Of a stretch of 12,112 nucleotides of DNA, positions 1 through 6,487 are shown piece by piece. The first letter of the stretch is position 1, and each line of letters begins with the position of its first letter. The position numbers and the translations under genes were made by a program. The notes beneath the pieces were generated by a model, which saw only the letters and a list, made by a program, of their open reading frames with translations, was not told where the DNA came from and made no database searches. This DNA is from Oceanospirillaceae bacterium UBA1126 (GTDB taxonomy: Bacteria; Pseudomonadota; Gammaproteobacteria; Pseudomonadales; Balneatricaceae): NCBI GenBank assembly GCA_002312935.1, contig DCAT01000049.1:1-12112 (forward strand), in the 5' to 3' direction.

Positions 1-94
1 CCTATTTAGTGGCATTTATGGAAGTTCTAACAGCCATGCCTCAGTGAAGATTATGAGTGAAACAGCGATCGATAATTATGAAAAAGATGGTTGA
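1..94 (+). CDS. fliM: Flagellar motor switch protein FliM, C-terminal end (partial)
   Basis: Only the last 30 codons are present, read from base 2 and ending at TGA 92-94; the 5' part lies outside the window. The visible C-terminus begins LFSGIYGSSNSHASVKI and continues SETAIDNYEKDG. The 'LF.G.YG..N...AVKI' pattern is what the C-terminal SpoA-like domain of FliM looks like, and the position directly before fliN supports this. FliM is the C-ring switch protein that binds phosphorylated CheY and couples it to the direction of rotation. Only the FliN-interacting end is visible, so nothing can be said about the CheY-binding N-terminus. The stop is followed by a 42-base gap before fliN, which holds a 12-codon micro-ORF. 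Confidence 0.85.
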   Translation, partial: LFSGIYGSSNSHASVKIMSETAIDNYEKDG

Positions 95-101
95 GGCTAT
101 T

Positions 102-140
102 ATGTCTCTAACACGAGAACAACAAAGGAAATTCCTGTGA
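102..140 (+). other. Candidate 12-codon micro-ORF coupled to fliN
   Basis: An ATG at 102 opens a short frame (MSLTREQQRKFL) that ends with TGA at 138-140. This stop overlaps the fliN GTG (137-139) in a GTGA arrangement typical of translational coupling. A GAGG at 93-96, five bases before the ATG, could serve as its ribosome binding site and overlaps the fliM stop. The AAAGGAA at 124-130, the likely fliN ribosome binding site, lies inside the micro-ORF. Whether it is translated is unknown, and an ORF this short can arise by chance. Confidence 0.3.
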
Positions 141-442
141 GCGAAGAAGAGTTAGCCCCCGCAGCCTTGTCCACTTTTGAGGACGAACTAGACCTAGATA
201 TATTGCAAGATATTCCCATTGTGTTGTCTGCAGAAGTGGGTAGGTCGTCACTAAAAATTAAAGATTTATTGCGCTTAAGTAAGGGTAGTGTGGTCGAATT
301 TGACCGCTTAGCTGGAGAGCCTATTGATGTCTGTGTGAATAACGTGGTGATTGCTAAAGGTGAAGTGGTGGTGGTGAATGAGCATTATGGAATTCGCCTT
401 ACACAGGTACTGGACGCAGCTGATCGTATCCGCAAAATTTAA
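137..442 (+). CDS. fliN: Flagellar motor switch protein FliN
   Basis: FliN is a C-ring component below FliM. It forms the lower torus of the rotor and docks the FliH/FliI export ATPase complex. The 101-residue product has a short acidic N-terminus (about residues 1-20) and then a full SpoA/C-terminal FliN domain (about 22-101). That domain shows DIPIVLSAEVGRSSLKIKDLL, the conserved G-S-VVEFDRLAGEP loop, DVCVNN, VIAKGEVVVVNEHYGIRLT and the closing basic RIRKI. It is shorter than the roughly 137-residue enteric FliN because the variable N-terminal extension is reduced. The start is GTG at 137: the frame upstream has no ATG, GTG or TTG back to the fliM stop, and AAAGGAA at 124-130 gives a 6-base spacing. 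The family assignment is secure from sequence and context. Confidence 0.95.
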   Translation: MSEEELAPAALSTFEDELDLDILQDIPIVLSAEVGRSSLKIKDLLRLSKGSVVEFDRLAGEPIDVCVNNVVIAKGEVVVVNEHYGIRLTQVLDAADRIRKI

Positions 443-451
443 GGTTTTTTT

Positions 452-835
452 ATGTTAGGTGACACCCAATTATTGGTGCAGTCTATTGGTAGCTTATTGC
501 TGGTATTAGCTATCCTTCTGGCCATGGTATTTGCTGCGCGATGGCTGATGCAGCGACGACCTCAAGGTGGCCGTAGGCTTAGGTTTGTAGAAGCTATGGC
601 ATTAGGGAGCCGTGATAAAATACTGCTCATAGAAGTTGATGGTAAGTCTCTTCTTTTGGGTGTTACTGCGCACAATATTCGGTTGTTGACAGAGCTAGAT
701 GCTAAAGACTTGTCGTCTTCTCCAGTAAGCCAACAAGAAACTTTTACAGTGGCTGCGCAGCCAGGGCTATCTAAGCAGTTTTCTCAACTACTAGGCCGAT
801 ATGCTCGTGTTGAAAAAAATAAGGACACGCTATGA
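452..835 (+). CDS. fliO: Flagellar biosynthesis protein FliO
   Basis: FliO is a small bitopic inner-membrane protein that assists assembly of the FliP pentamer in the export gate. It is not itself part of the final core. The 127-residue protein has one hydrophobic segment at about residues 8-29 (IGSLLLVLAILLAMVFAARWL) followed by a basic stretch (MQRRPQGGRRLRF). The cytoplasmic part carries the usual FliO pattern: AMALGSRDKILLIEVDGKSLLLGVT, then LL.EL. The C-terminal tail is polar and variable, as is normal for the family. The gene starts nine bases after fliN, and the AAGG at 441-444 overlaps the fliN stop. Its last four bases (ATGA) overlap the start of fliP. FliO is poorly conserved, so the call rests jointly on the motif and on position. 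Confidence 0.92.
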   Translation: MLGDTQLLVQSIGSLLLVLAILLAMVFAARWLMQRRPQGGRRLRFVEAMALGSRDKILLIEVDGKSLLLGVTAHNIRLLTELDAKDLSSSPVSQQETFTVAAQPGLSKQFSQLLGRYARVEKNKDTL

Positions 836-1596
836 CAAGGGCACGTGCAATGAGTTGGCTGCCATTAGGCAGTATGGTGTTATTAATGGCTATTGCACCT
901 CAGGCCAATGCAGCTGACAGCTTTTTAACAGGTGTGGTTGTTGAAACCAATGCAGAAGGTCAGCAAGAATATAGCTTAACGCTGCAAATTTTAGCTTTGA
1001 TGTCGTTATTAACGATGCTGCCAGCGTTATTATTGATGATGACGTCTTTTGCTCGCATTATTATTGTTTTGTCGATACTACGTCAGGCTTTAGGTACGAA
1101 CCAAACCCCACCTAATCAGGTACTTTTGGGTTTGGCGTTATTTTTAACCTTGTTTATTATGGCTCCCGTATTTACCCAAATAAATGATCAAGCGATTCAA
1201 CCTTATTTAAATGATCAGTCTGATTTTACTCAGGCTTTTGAAGTTGCCCAGCAGCCCTTGAGAGAGTTTATGCTGAAACAAACCCGTGAATCTGACATTG
1301 AGCTTTTTGCTCAAATCTCTGGTGAACAAGAACTTGATGGGCCTGAAAGTGTGCCCATGCAATTGTTGATACCTGCTTTTTTAACTAGCGAATTGAAAAC
1401 GGCATTCCAGATTGGGTTTTTGCTGTTTGTACCGTTTGTGGTGATCGACTTAGTGGTTGCTAGTGTGCTGATGTCCATGGGTATGATGATGCTATCGCCA
1501 ATGATGATTTCATTGCCGTTTAAAATTATGATGTTTGTCCTGATAGATGGCTGGGCTTTAATATTAGGTACCTTAGCGGGTAGTTTTTATACCTGA
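832..1596 (+). CDS. fliP: Flagellar type III export gate protein FliP
   Basis: FliP is the core export-gate subunit; five FliP with four FliQ and one FliR form the helical channel entrance. The 254-residue product has a cleavable-type signal sequence (hydrophobic core at about residues 9-22, likely cut near QANA-AD). Membrane segments follow at about 47-73, 90-112, 189-212 and 216-250. The hallmark region is intact: MTSFARIIIVLSILRQALGT followed by NQTPPNQVLLGLALFLT. The product closes with the conserved VPFVVIDLVVASVLMSMGM and PFKIMMFVLIDGW. Two starts are possible. The ATG at 832 overlaps fliO by 4 bases and has AAGGA at 821-825; the ATG at 850 has AAGGG at 837-841. The second gives a signal peptide beginning MSWLPLG. 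I keep 832 for coupling with fliO. Confidence 0.96.
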   Translation: MTRARAMSWLPLGSMVLLMAIAPQANAADSFLTGVVVETNAEGQQEYSLTLQILALMSLLTMLPALLLMMTSFARIIIVLSILRQALGTNQTPPNQVLLGLALFLTLFIMAPVFTQINDQAIQPYLNDQSDFTQAFEVAQQPLREFMLKQTRESDIELFAQISGEQELDGPESVPMQLLIPAFLTSELKTAFQIGFLLFVPFVVIDLVVASVLMSMGMMMLSPMMISLPFKIMMFVLIDGWALILGTLAGSFYT

Positions 1597-1610
1597 CACG
1601 GAGTGTGATG

Positions 1611-1880
1611 ATGGACCAAGGTACTGTATTAGATATTGGCCGAGAGGCGTTGTTAGTGACTGCAACTATTGCCGGCCCTATGTTGTTAGTGGCGCTAGTC
1701 GTAGGCTTGCTTATTGGTATTGTGCAAGCAGCAACATCGATTAATGAAATGACCCTGAGCTTTATTCCTAAGCTGGTCGCCTTGGTGCTAGTACTGTATC
1801 TTTTTGGATCATGGCAAATTACCGTTCTGACTGACTTTGCATCGCGTTTGATTGAACGTATTCCAGGAATTATTGGGTAG
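1611..1880 (+). CDS. fliQ: Flagellar type III export gate protein FliQ
   Basis: FliQ is the small two-helix export-gate subunit that packs around FliP and FliR. The product from ATG 1611 is 89 residues, the usual length of the family. It has two hydrophobic hairpins (about residues 15-40 and 50-72) and the characteristic cytoplasmic loop QAATSINEMTLSFIPKLVA between them, followed by IPGIIG at the C-terminus. GTG 1605 and ATG 1608 lie in the same frame directly upstream. I prefer 1611 because GGAG at 1600-1603 is then seven bases away and the N-terminus lines up with known FliQ proteins; 1608 cannot be excluded. The gene lies 14 bases after fliP and two bases before fliR. Confidence 0.95.
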   Translation: MDQGTVLDIGREALLVTATIAGPMLLVALVVGLLIGIVQAATSINEMTLSFIPKLVALVLVLYLFGSWQITVLTDFASRLIERIPGIIG

Positions 1881-1882
1881 TT

Positions 1883-2656
1883 ATGTTTGCCGTTTGGGAT
1901 GATGTACTGGCGTTGTTTTACACTTTTTTGTGGCCCATGACACGCATAAGCGCGTGCCTTATTGCTACGCCTATACTCTCATCTATGAGTGTAAATACTA
2001 GGTTACGTGTAAGCCTGGCCATGGTCCTTACTATCCTCATTTACCCATTACATGATTGGCCCATAGTCGATGTGCTTTCTGGTGCAGGCCTTGTGCTGTT
2101 TTTAGAGCAGGTGGTCATTGGTGTAATGATGGGGCTGATATTACAAATTGTTTTTGCCGCAGTAAGCGCTGCTGGTGAGTTTATTTCCTTATCTATGGGT
2201 TTGGGGTTTGCCATGATGGCAGACCCTAATAGTGGTGTGCAAACCCCTGTTATATCTCAATTTTTAGTCATTCTGGCGACCTTGGTTTTCGTCTCTATTG
2301 GTGGGCACCTCATTCTTATAGAGTTATTATTGGATAGCTTTCGTTTGTGGCCCATTGGCGAACCTCAGTTAGAAATGGCAATGGTATGGGATCTATTACA
2401 GTGGTCTGTATTGCTGTTTACTGGTGCAACTATGATTGCGCTGCCAGCAATGGTTGTTTTATTGCTCACCAACAGTGCTATGGGTGTTGTGTCTAGGGCT
2501 GCGCCTAGCTTAAATGTATTTGCTGTCGGTTTCCCTTTAACCTTATTAATGGGCATTGTGGTTCTGATCGTGTTGTTACCTAGTTTTATGGGTAATGTCC
2601 AAAGCCTATGGTTTGAAGCGTTTCAGCAAATACGGCTTCTATTGGGTGTGGCTTAG
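1883..2656 (+). CDS. fliR: Flagellar type III export gate protein FliR
   Basis: FliR is the single-copy export-gate subunit that completes the FliP5-FliQ4-FliR1 complex and contacts FlhB. The 257-residue protein is hydrophobic throughout, with about six membrane segments. It shows the family features in order: a Trp/Arg N-terminal segment (FLWPMTRISACLIATPILS), a VNTRLRVSLAM motif, EQVVIGVMMGLILQIVF, GEFISLSMGLGFAMMADP with the nearby QTPVISQF, and RAAPSLNVFAVGFPL near residue 210. The length matches the roughly 260 residues usual for FliR. The start ATG 1883 follows the fliQ stop by two bases, and the stop precedes the flhB ATG by two bases, so translation is probably coupled along the operon. 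No unusual residue was noticed. Confidence 0.96.
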   Translation: MFAVWDDVLALFYTFLWPMTRISACLIATPILSSMSVNTRLRVSLAMVLTILIYPLHDWPIVDVLSGAGLVLFLEQVVIGVMMGLILQIVFAAVSAAGEFISLSMGLGFAMMADPNSGVQTPVISQFLVILATLVFVSIGGHLILIELLLDSFRLWPIGEPQLEMAMVWDLLQWSVLLFTGATMIALPAMVVLLLTNSAMGVVSRAAPSLNVFAVGFPLTLLMGIVVLIVLLPSFMGNVQSLWFEAFQQIRLLLGVA

Positions 2657-2658
2657 TT

Positions 2659-3801
2659 ATGTCTGAAGACAGTGCTCAAGAAAAGACCGAACAACCCACG
2701 GCCAAAAAGCTCGAGAAATCCCGCGAAGATGGTCAGGTGCCGCGCTCAAAAGAGCTGTCCATGGCTATTATGATGGTGCTGGGCTCTGCCTTTTTGTTGA
2801 TGACAGGGGGCACTATTATAGATGACCTTTCGATTTTGCTGAAATCTTCTTTGACAATTGAGCGGGAATTGTTGATGGATACCCAGCACTTGCCAAGTGT
2901 GTTGTTATCTACCTTGGTGACAGGCATTTTATCAGTGATGCCTTTTTTGCTGCTCACCTTGGTATTGGCACTCATCACCCCTGCACTTATCGGTGGTTGG
3001 CTGTTTTCTACCAAAGCACTTGGTTTTAAAGCCAATAAGCTCAACCCACTAACAGGGCTAAAGCGTATGCTTGGCACCCAAGCCCTTATGGAGCTAGTGA
3101 AGGCATTAGTTAAATTTATGTTGGTAGCTGGAATAGGTTATCTAGTCGTTGTGTCACAAATTGATCACCTTTTAGCCTTGGGTCAGATGCCTTTGGAGTT
3201 GGCAATGCAAGAGGGTGGAACGATATTGCTATGGGCCTTTTTTTACATTTGTTTGTCGTTGATGGTCATTGCTGCAATTGATGTGCCATACCAAATTTAT
3301 AGCCATACTGAAAAATTGAAAATGTCGATGCAAGACATTAAAGATGAAATGAAAGAGATGGAAGGTCGTCCGGAAGTCAAGGCTCAGGTGCGTCAGCGGC
3401 AGCGCGAAATGGCCATGGGTAGAATGTTAGATGAGGTTACTAACGCCGATGTAGTGATTACTAATCCGCAGCATTTTTCTGTGGCTTTGGTATACGACCA
3501 AACAGGCTCGGGCGCCCCTATTGTTTTAGCTAAGGGGCAAGGTGAAATAGCAGCGCGGATACGCGAATTAGCGCAAACACAAAGCGTACAGATGTTACGT
3601 ATGCCATTGTTAGCTCGGGCACTATATTTTACTAGCGAAATAAATGAAGAAATTCCAGAGGGTTTATTTGTTGCTGTGGCTCAAGTTTTAGCCTATGTCT
3701 ATCAGCTTAATGTGGTCACACCAGGCATTCCACAGCCGCAACAGCCTAATCCAGAGGTGCCTGCTGACTTCCGTTATAACGAAGATGGTCAAACTATTTA
3801 G
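2659..3801 (+). CDS. flhB: Flagellar export substrate-specificity switch protein FlhB
   Basis: FlhB sits at the export-gate entrance and switches export from rod/hook-type to filament-type substrates after autocleavage of its cytoplasmic domain. The 380-residue product starts with the conserved cytosolic leader (EKTEQPTAKKLEKSREDGQV, then PRSKEL). It has four membrane segments at about 33-52, 90-112, 145-166 and 188-212, the linker YSHTEKLKMSMQDIKDEMKE, and a C-terminal domain from about 225. The autocleavage motif is N269-P270-Q271-H272 (bases 3463-3474) where the textbook form is NPTH. The catalytic Asn and Pro and the His are kept, and the numbering equals that of the Salmonella protein. 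A proline-rich tail follows position 350. In many relatives flhB is followed by flhA; here flhA lies 7.4 kb away. Confidence 0.96.
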   Translation: MSEDSAQEKTEQPTAKKLEKSREDGQVPRSKELSMAIMMVLGSAFLLMTGGTIIDDLSILLKSSLTIERELLMDTQHLPSVLLSTLVTGILSVMPFLLLTLVLALITPALIGGWLFSTKALGFKANKLNPLTGLKRMLGTQALMELVKALVKFMLVAGIGYLVVVSQIDHLLALGQMPLELAMQEGGTILLWAFFYICLSLMVIAAIDVPYQIYSHTEKLKMSMQDIKDEMKEMEGRPEVKAQVRQRQREMAMGRMLDEVTNADVVITNPQHFSVALVYDQTGSGAPIVLAKGQGEIAARIRELAQTQSVQMLRMPLLARALYFTSEINEEIPEGLFVAVAQVLAYVYQLNVVTPGIPQPQQPNPEVPADFRYNEDGQTI

Positions 3802-3872
3802 CGTTATCAGGCTTTAAAAGTGCAGAAAACGTGAGGAATGAAAATTATACGGTAGATTATCTGAAAAATGCC

Positions 3873-3899
3873 TAATATTTGCCCTTAATATGCCGATAA
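3873..3899 (+). promoter_or_regulatory. Sigma-28 (FliA) promoter for the gene at 3990
   Basis: TAATATTT at 3873-3880, an 11-base spacer and GCCGATAA at 3892-3899. The flagellar sigma-28 consensus is TAAAGTTT, N11, GCCGATAA. The -10 element matches at all eight positions, the -35 at six of eight, and the spacing is exact. Transcription would start near 3906, giving a leader of about 85 bases. The leader contains a 6-bp inverted repeat (AAGCTG 3923-3928 and CAGCTT 3941-3946). The finding is by eye, with no statistical scan. Confidence 0.75.
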
Positions 3900-3989
3900 A
3901 AGTAGAGTAGCAGACGTTATAAAAGCTGAGACACAAACCCCAGCTTCTAATACCTGTGTAGACTGTGGATTGACCGAGATTTGAAACCT

Positions 3990-4850
3990 ATGAGTGACCA
4001 AAATAAAGACAATGCCAAGGCTGTCGGGCCTGAGAATGTAACTATAGCGCCAGGCGACAGTGCTATCGCTTCGCCTCAAGATGATACCTTAGAGACTAGT
4101 GGTAGTGAATCACCAGTTATTAGCAGCGATGCCAAGCAAGAGGCTGATGCCAATGCTATGGCTACACAGGCTTTGTTAGCCAGTGTAACGACAATTAAGG
4201 AGGCAGCTAAGCAGACAGCTAAGGGGTTTAAAGCTCAGAGGTATATGGTTGGCTTTATCCTTTCTTTAGGCTTTGTGAGCCTTTTGAGTGGTGTTGCGAT
4301 GTTATACGTATTGCAAAATGCAATCAAAAATGCCTCTGCAATAAGCATTGCAATGGGCTCTAGGTTGGCACAATTTGAAGTGCAAATGAATCGAGTTAAC
4401 CAAATTGGAGTTCAGCTTGATGACCTGATGATAGTTAACGAGCAACTGGCTCAGGGTACAGAAATGTTAATGTACCATCTGAAACAGGTCAGCACCGATG
4501 CGCTAAAAGCCGCGTCACAGCAAGGTACAGAAAATAAGCTGATGTTGGGTAGTGTTAACGATCAAATTTTAACGAGTTTTGATGCCTTGCAAATTACCAC
4601 CAAAGCCCAGCAGGGGGTATTGACTCAGTTGAAAAAACGTATTGACGGTTTGCAATTGCAAATGAATAAGGTACAAAACGAAGACCTAGTGGGCAAAATG
4701 AAAGCCCTAATCGCCCTTGAACAAGAACGTTATTTCGAACTGGAAAAAGCTAAATTAGACCTAGGGACAGCTCAACTTGAGGCTAAGAAAAAATCAGAAG
4801 CCTCTCCAATTAAAGGTAACTACATCACCTTTGGCGCTAAGCCAAAATAA
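3990..4850 (+). CDS. Unrecognised single-pass membrane protein with coiled-coil C-terminal part, probably flagellar regulon
   Basis: I do not recognise this 286-residue protein. It has an acidic, Ser/Pro/Ala-rich, probably disordered N-terminus (1-60), then a short Ala/Lys amphipathic stretch (60-84, TTIKEAAKQTAKGFKAQR). One membrane segment follows at about 86-109 (MVGFILSLGFVSLLSGVAML), with a long helical region rich in Gln, Leu and Lys after it (about 120-270, likely coiled coil). It ends in ITFGAKPK. Positive residues before the segment suggest that the N-terminus is cytoplasmic and the coiled coil periplasmic. ATG 3990 is preferred over the in-frame TTG 3981, because GAG at 3976-3978 is too close to the TTG. 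No enzyme motif, HAMP or MCP signalling domain is visible. Its sigma-28-type promoter and its place right after flhB suggest a late flagellar, motor or chemotaxis-related role. That is inference. Confidence 0.8.
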   Translation: MSDQNKDNAKAVGPENVTIAPGDSAIASPQDDTLETSGSESPVISSDAKQEADANAMATQALLASVTTIKEAAKQTAKGFKAQRYMVGFILSLGFVSLLSGVAMLYVLQNAIKNASAISIAMGSRLAQFEVQMNRVNQIGVQLDDLMIVNEQLAQGTEMLMYHLKQVSTDALKAASQQGTENKLMLGSVNDQILTSFDALQITTKAQQGVLTQLKKRIDGLQLQMNKVQNEDLVGKMKALIALEQERYFELEKAKLDLGTAQLEAKKKSEASPIKGNYITFGAKPK

Positions 4851-4854
4851 TGGG

Positions 4855-4900
4855 TTTAGCCTACATTATTGTGTTGCAATAACGGATTATGTGGGCTAAA
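4855..4900 (+). terminator. Long intergenic hairpin, possible terminator or RNA structure
   Basis: TTTAGCCTACAT (4855-4866) can pair with ATGTGGGCTAAA (4889-4900) over 12 bp including one G-U pair. Inside it, TATTG (4867-4871) can pair with CAATA (4877-4881) around the loop TGTTG. It begins five bases after the stop of the membrane-protein gene. No T-run follows on the plus strand, so it is not a textbook intrinsic terminator. It could protect the 3' end, act as a weak terminator or be a regulatory structure before the fumarase gene. Confidence 0.4.
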
Positions 4901-4925
4901 AGCTGAGTTAAAGCAGATAAGGGGT

Positions 4926-4931
4926 TATAAT
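4926..4931 (+). promoter_or_regulatory. Candidate sigma-70 -10 box for the fumarase gene
   Basis: A perfect TATAAT at 4926-4931 lies 35 bases before the fumarase ATG and would give a short leader of about 30 bases. No good -35 hexamer is seen at 16-18 bases spacing (CTGAGT at 17), and there is no TG extension. The box lies between two copies of GGGGTTA (4921-4927, overlapping the box by two bases, and 4932-4938), spaced 11 bases start to start. These could be a regulator site near one helical turn, or chance. Confidence 0.4.
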
Positions 4932-4966
4932 GGGGTTAATTGCTTAGGCCAAATTAGGACCCTACT

Positions 4967-6478
4967 ATGAGTATCATTCGCCAACACGATTTGATTGATA
5001 GCGTTGCAGACGCTTTACAGTTTATTTCCTATTATCACCCACTAGACTTTATACACGCTGTTCATGAAGCCTACCTGCGGGAAGAATCTAAAGCGGCCAA
5101 GGATGCCATGGCGCAGATCCTAATCAATTCGCGATTGTGTGCAGAAGGTAAGCGCCCTTTATGCCAGGATACAGGTATTGTTACTGTGTTTGTAGAAGTA
5201 GGCATGGACGTGCAATGGGATGCACAACTAAGTTTAGAAGACATGATTAACGAAGGCGTAAGGCGCGCCTACTTGCACCCAGATAATAAATTGCGTGCCT
5301 CTATTTTGTCTGACCCGGCAGGTAGTCGAACCAATACTAAAGACAACACACCAGCAGTGATCCATACCTCTATTGTTAAGGGTGACCGAGTTGATATTCA
5401 GTTAGCTGCTAAAGGTGGTGGTTCAGAGAATAAAAGTAAAATGGTTATGTTAAACCCATCTGATAGCATTGTAGATTGGGTGTTAAAGACAGTGCCTACT
5501 ATGGGGGCTGGCTGGTGTCCTCCTGGTATGCTGGGCATAGGCATAGGTGGTACAGCTGAAAAAGCGGCATTGCTGGCTAAAAAATCGTTAATGGGTTCTG
5601 TTGATATTCACGAGCTACAAGCGCGTGGAGCAAGTAATACAACCGAAAAGCTGCGCTTAGAGCTGTTTGAAGCAGTGAATAACCTAGGTATTGGTGCTCA
5701 GGGCCTAGGTGGCTTAACCACGGTGCTGGACATTAAGGTGATGGACTACCCTACCCACGCGGCGTCTTTACCTGTGTGTATGATTCCTAACTGCGCTGCG
5801 ACGCGCCATGCACATTTTATGCTGGATGGCAGTGGCCCAAGTTTGCAAACACCCCCAAGGTTAGATGATTATCCAGACATTGCATGGGATTCAGGCGCAG
5901 GTTCGAGAAAAGTTAATTTAGATACGGTGACACCAGCAGACGTATTGACTTGGAAGTCTGGCGAAACTTTATTGTTGTCGGGTAAAATGCTCACAGGACG
6001 GGATGCTGCTCATAAAAAGATGGTAGACATGATAGCTCACGGCGAGCCATTGCCGGTGGATTTAAAAGGACGGTTCATTTATTACGTTGGTCCGGTTGAC
6101 CCTGTGAGAGACGAAGCAGTAGGCCCTGCAGGGCCCACCACAGCTACCCGAATGGACAAATTCACCAGCATTATGCTTGAAAAAACTGGATTGCTGGGCA
6201 TGATCGGCAAGGCTGAGCGAGGACAAGAGGCTATTGATGCAATTAAAGAGCATAAGGCGGTTTATTTAATGGCTGTTGGCGGCGCTGCCTACTTAGTCTC
6301 CAAAGCCATTAAGAGTGCTGAAGTAATTGCATTTGCAGAAATGGGGATGGAAGCCATTTATGAATTTGACGTTGAAGACATGCCCGTTACTGTGGCAGTG
6401 GATGCTGGCGGTACTTCGGTTCACCAAACGGGCCCAGCCCAATGGTACGATATTATCCAAGCCCGAAAAATTAGCTAG
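4967..6478 (+). CDS. fumA: Fumarate hydratase, class I ([4Fe-4S], aerobic type)
   Basis: Catalyses reversible hydration of fumarate to L-malate in the TCA cycle, in the cytoplasm, using an oxygen-sensitive [4Fe-4S] cluster. The 503-residue product has both class I halves fused: an N-terminal Fumerase domain (about 11-285) and a C-terminal Fumerase_C domain (about 290-490). Likely cluster ligands are C66 (in PLCQDTG), C184 (GWCPPG) and C276 (in CMIPNCAATRH); their spacing agrees with that of characterised class I enzymes. Other conserved stretches are GSRTNTKDNTPAVIH, AAKGGGSENKSK, GIGIGGTAEKAALLAKK, LSGKMLTGRDAAHKK and GPTTATRMD. ATG 4967 has AGGA at 4956-4959, seven bases upstream. It faces the nitroreductase gene tail to tail with nine bases between. 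Class I two-subunit tartrate dehydratases share the fold, but the fused length and the GPTTATRMD region favour fumarase. Confidence 0.93.
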   Translation: MSIIRQHDLIDSVADALQFISYYHPLDFIHAVHEAYLREESKAAKDAMAQILINSRLCAEGKRPLCQDTGIVTVFVEVGMDVQWDAQLSLEDMINEGVRRAYLHPDNKLRASILSDPAGSRTNTKDNTPAVIHTSIVKGDRVDIQLAAKGGGSENKSKMVMLNPSDSIVDWVLKTVPTMGAGWCPPGMLGIGIGGTAEKAALLAKKSLMGSVDIHELQARGASNTTEKLRLELFEAVNNLGIGAQGLGGLTTVLDIKVMDYPTHAASLPVCMIPNCAATRHAHFMLDGSGPSLQTPPRLDDYPDIAWDSGAGSRKVNLDTVTPADVLTWKSGETLLLSGKMLTGRDAAHKKMVDMIAHGEPLPVDLKGRFIYYVGPVDPVRDEAVGPAGPTTATRMDKFTSIMLEKTGLLGMIGKAERGQEAIDAIKEHKAVYLMAVGGAAYLVSKAIKSAEVIAFAEMGMEAIYEFDVEDMPVTVAVDAGGTSVHQTGPAQWYDIIQARKIS

Positions 6479-6487
6479 TCTTAGCCA

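Noticed and set aside
2733..3077. 114-codon minus-strand frame inside flhB
   Set aside because: It lies wholly antisense to a clear flhB, has no recognisable motif and no upstream promoter or ribosome binding site.
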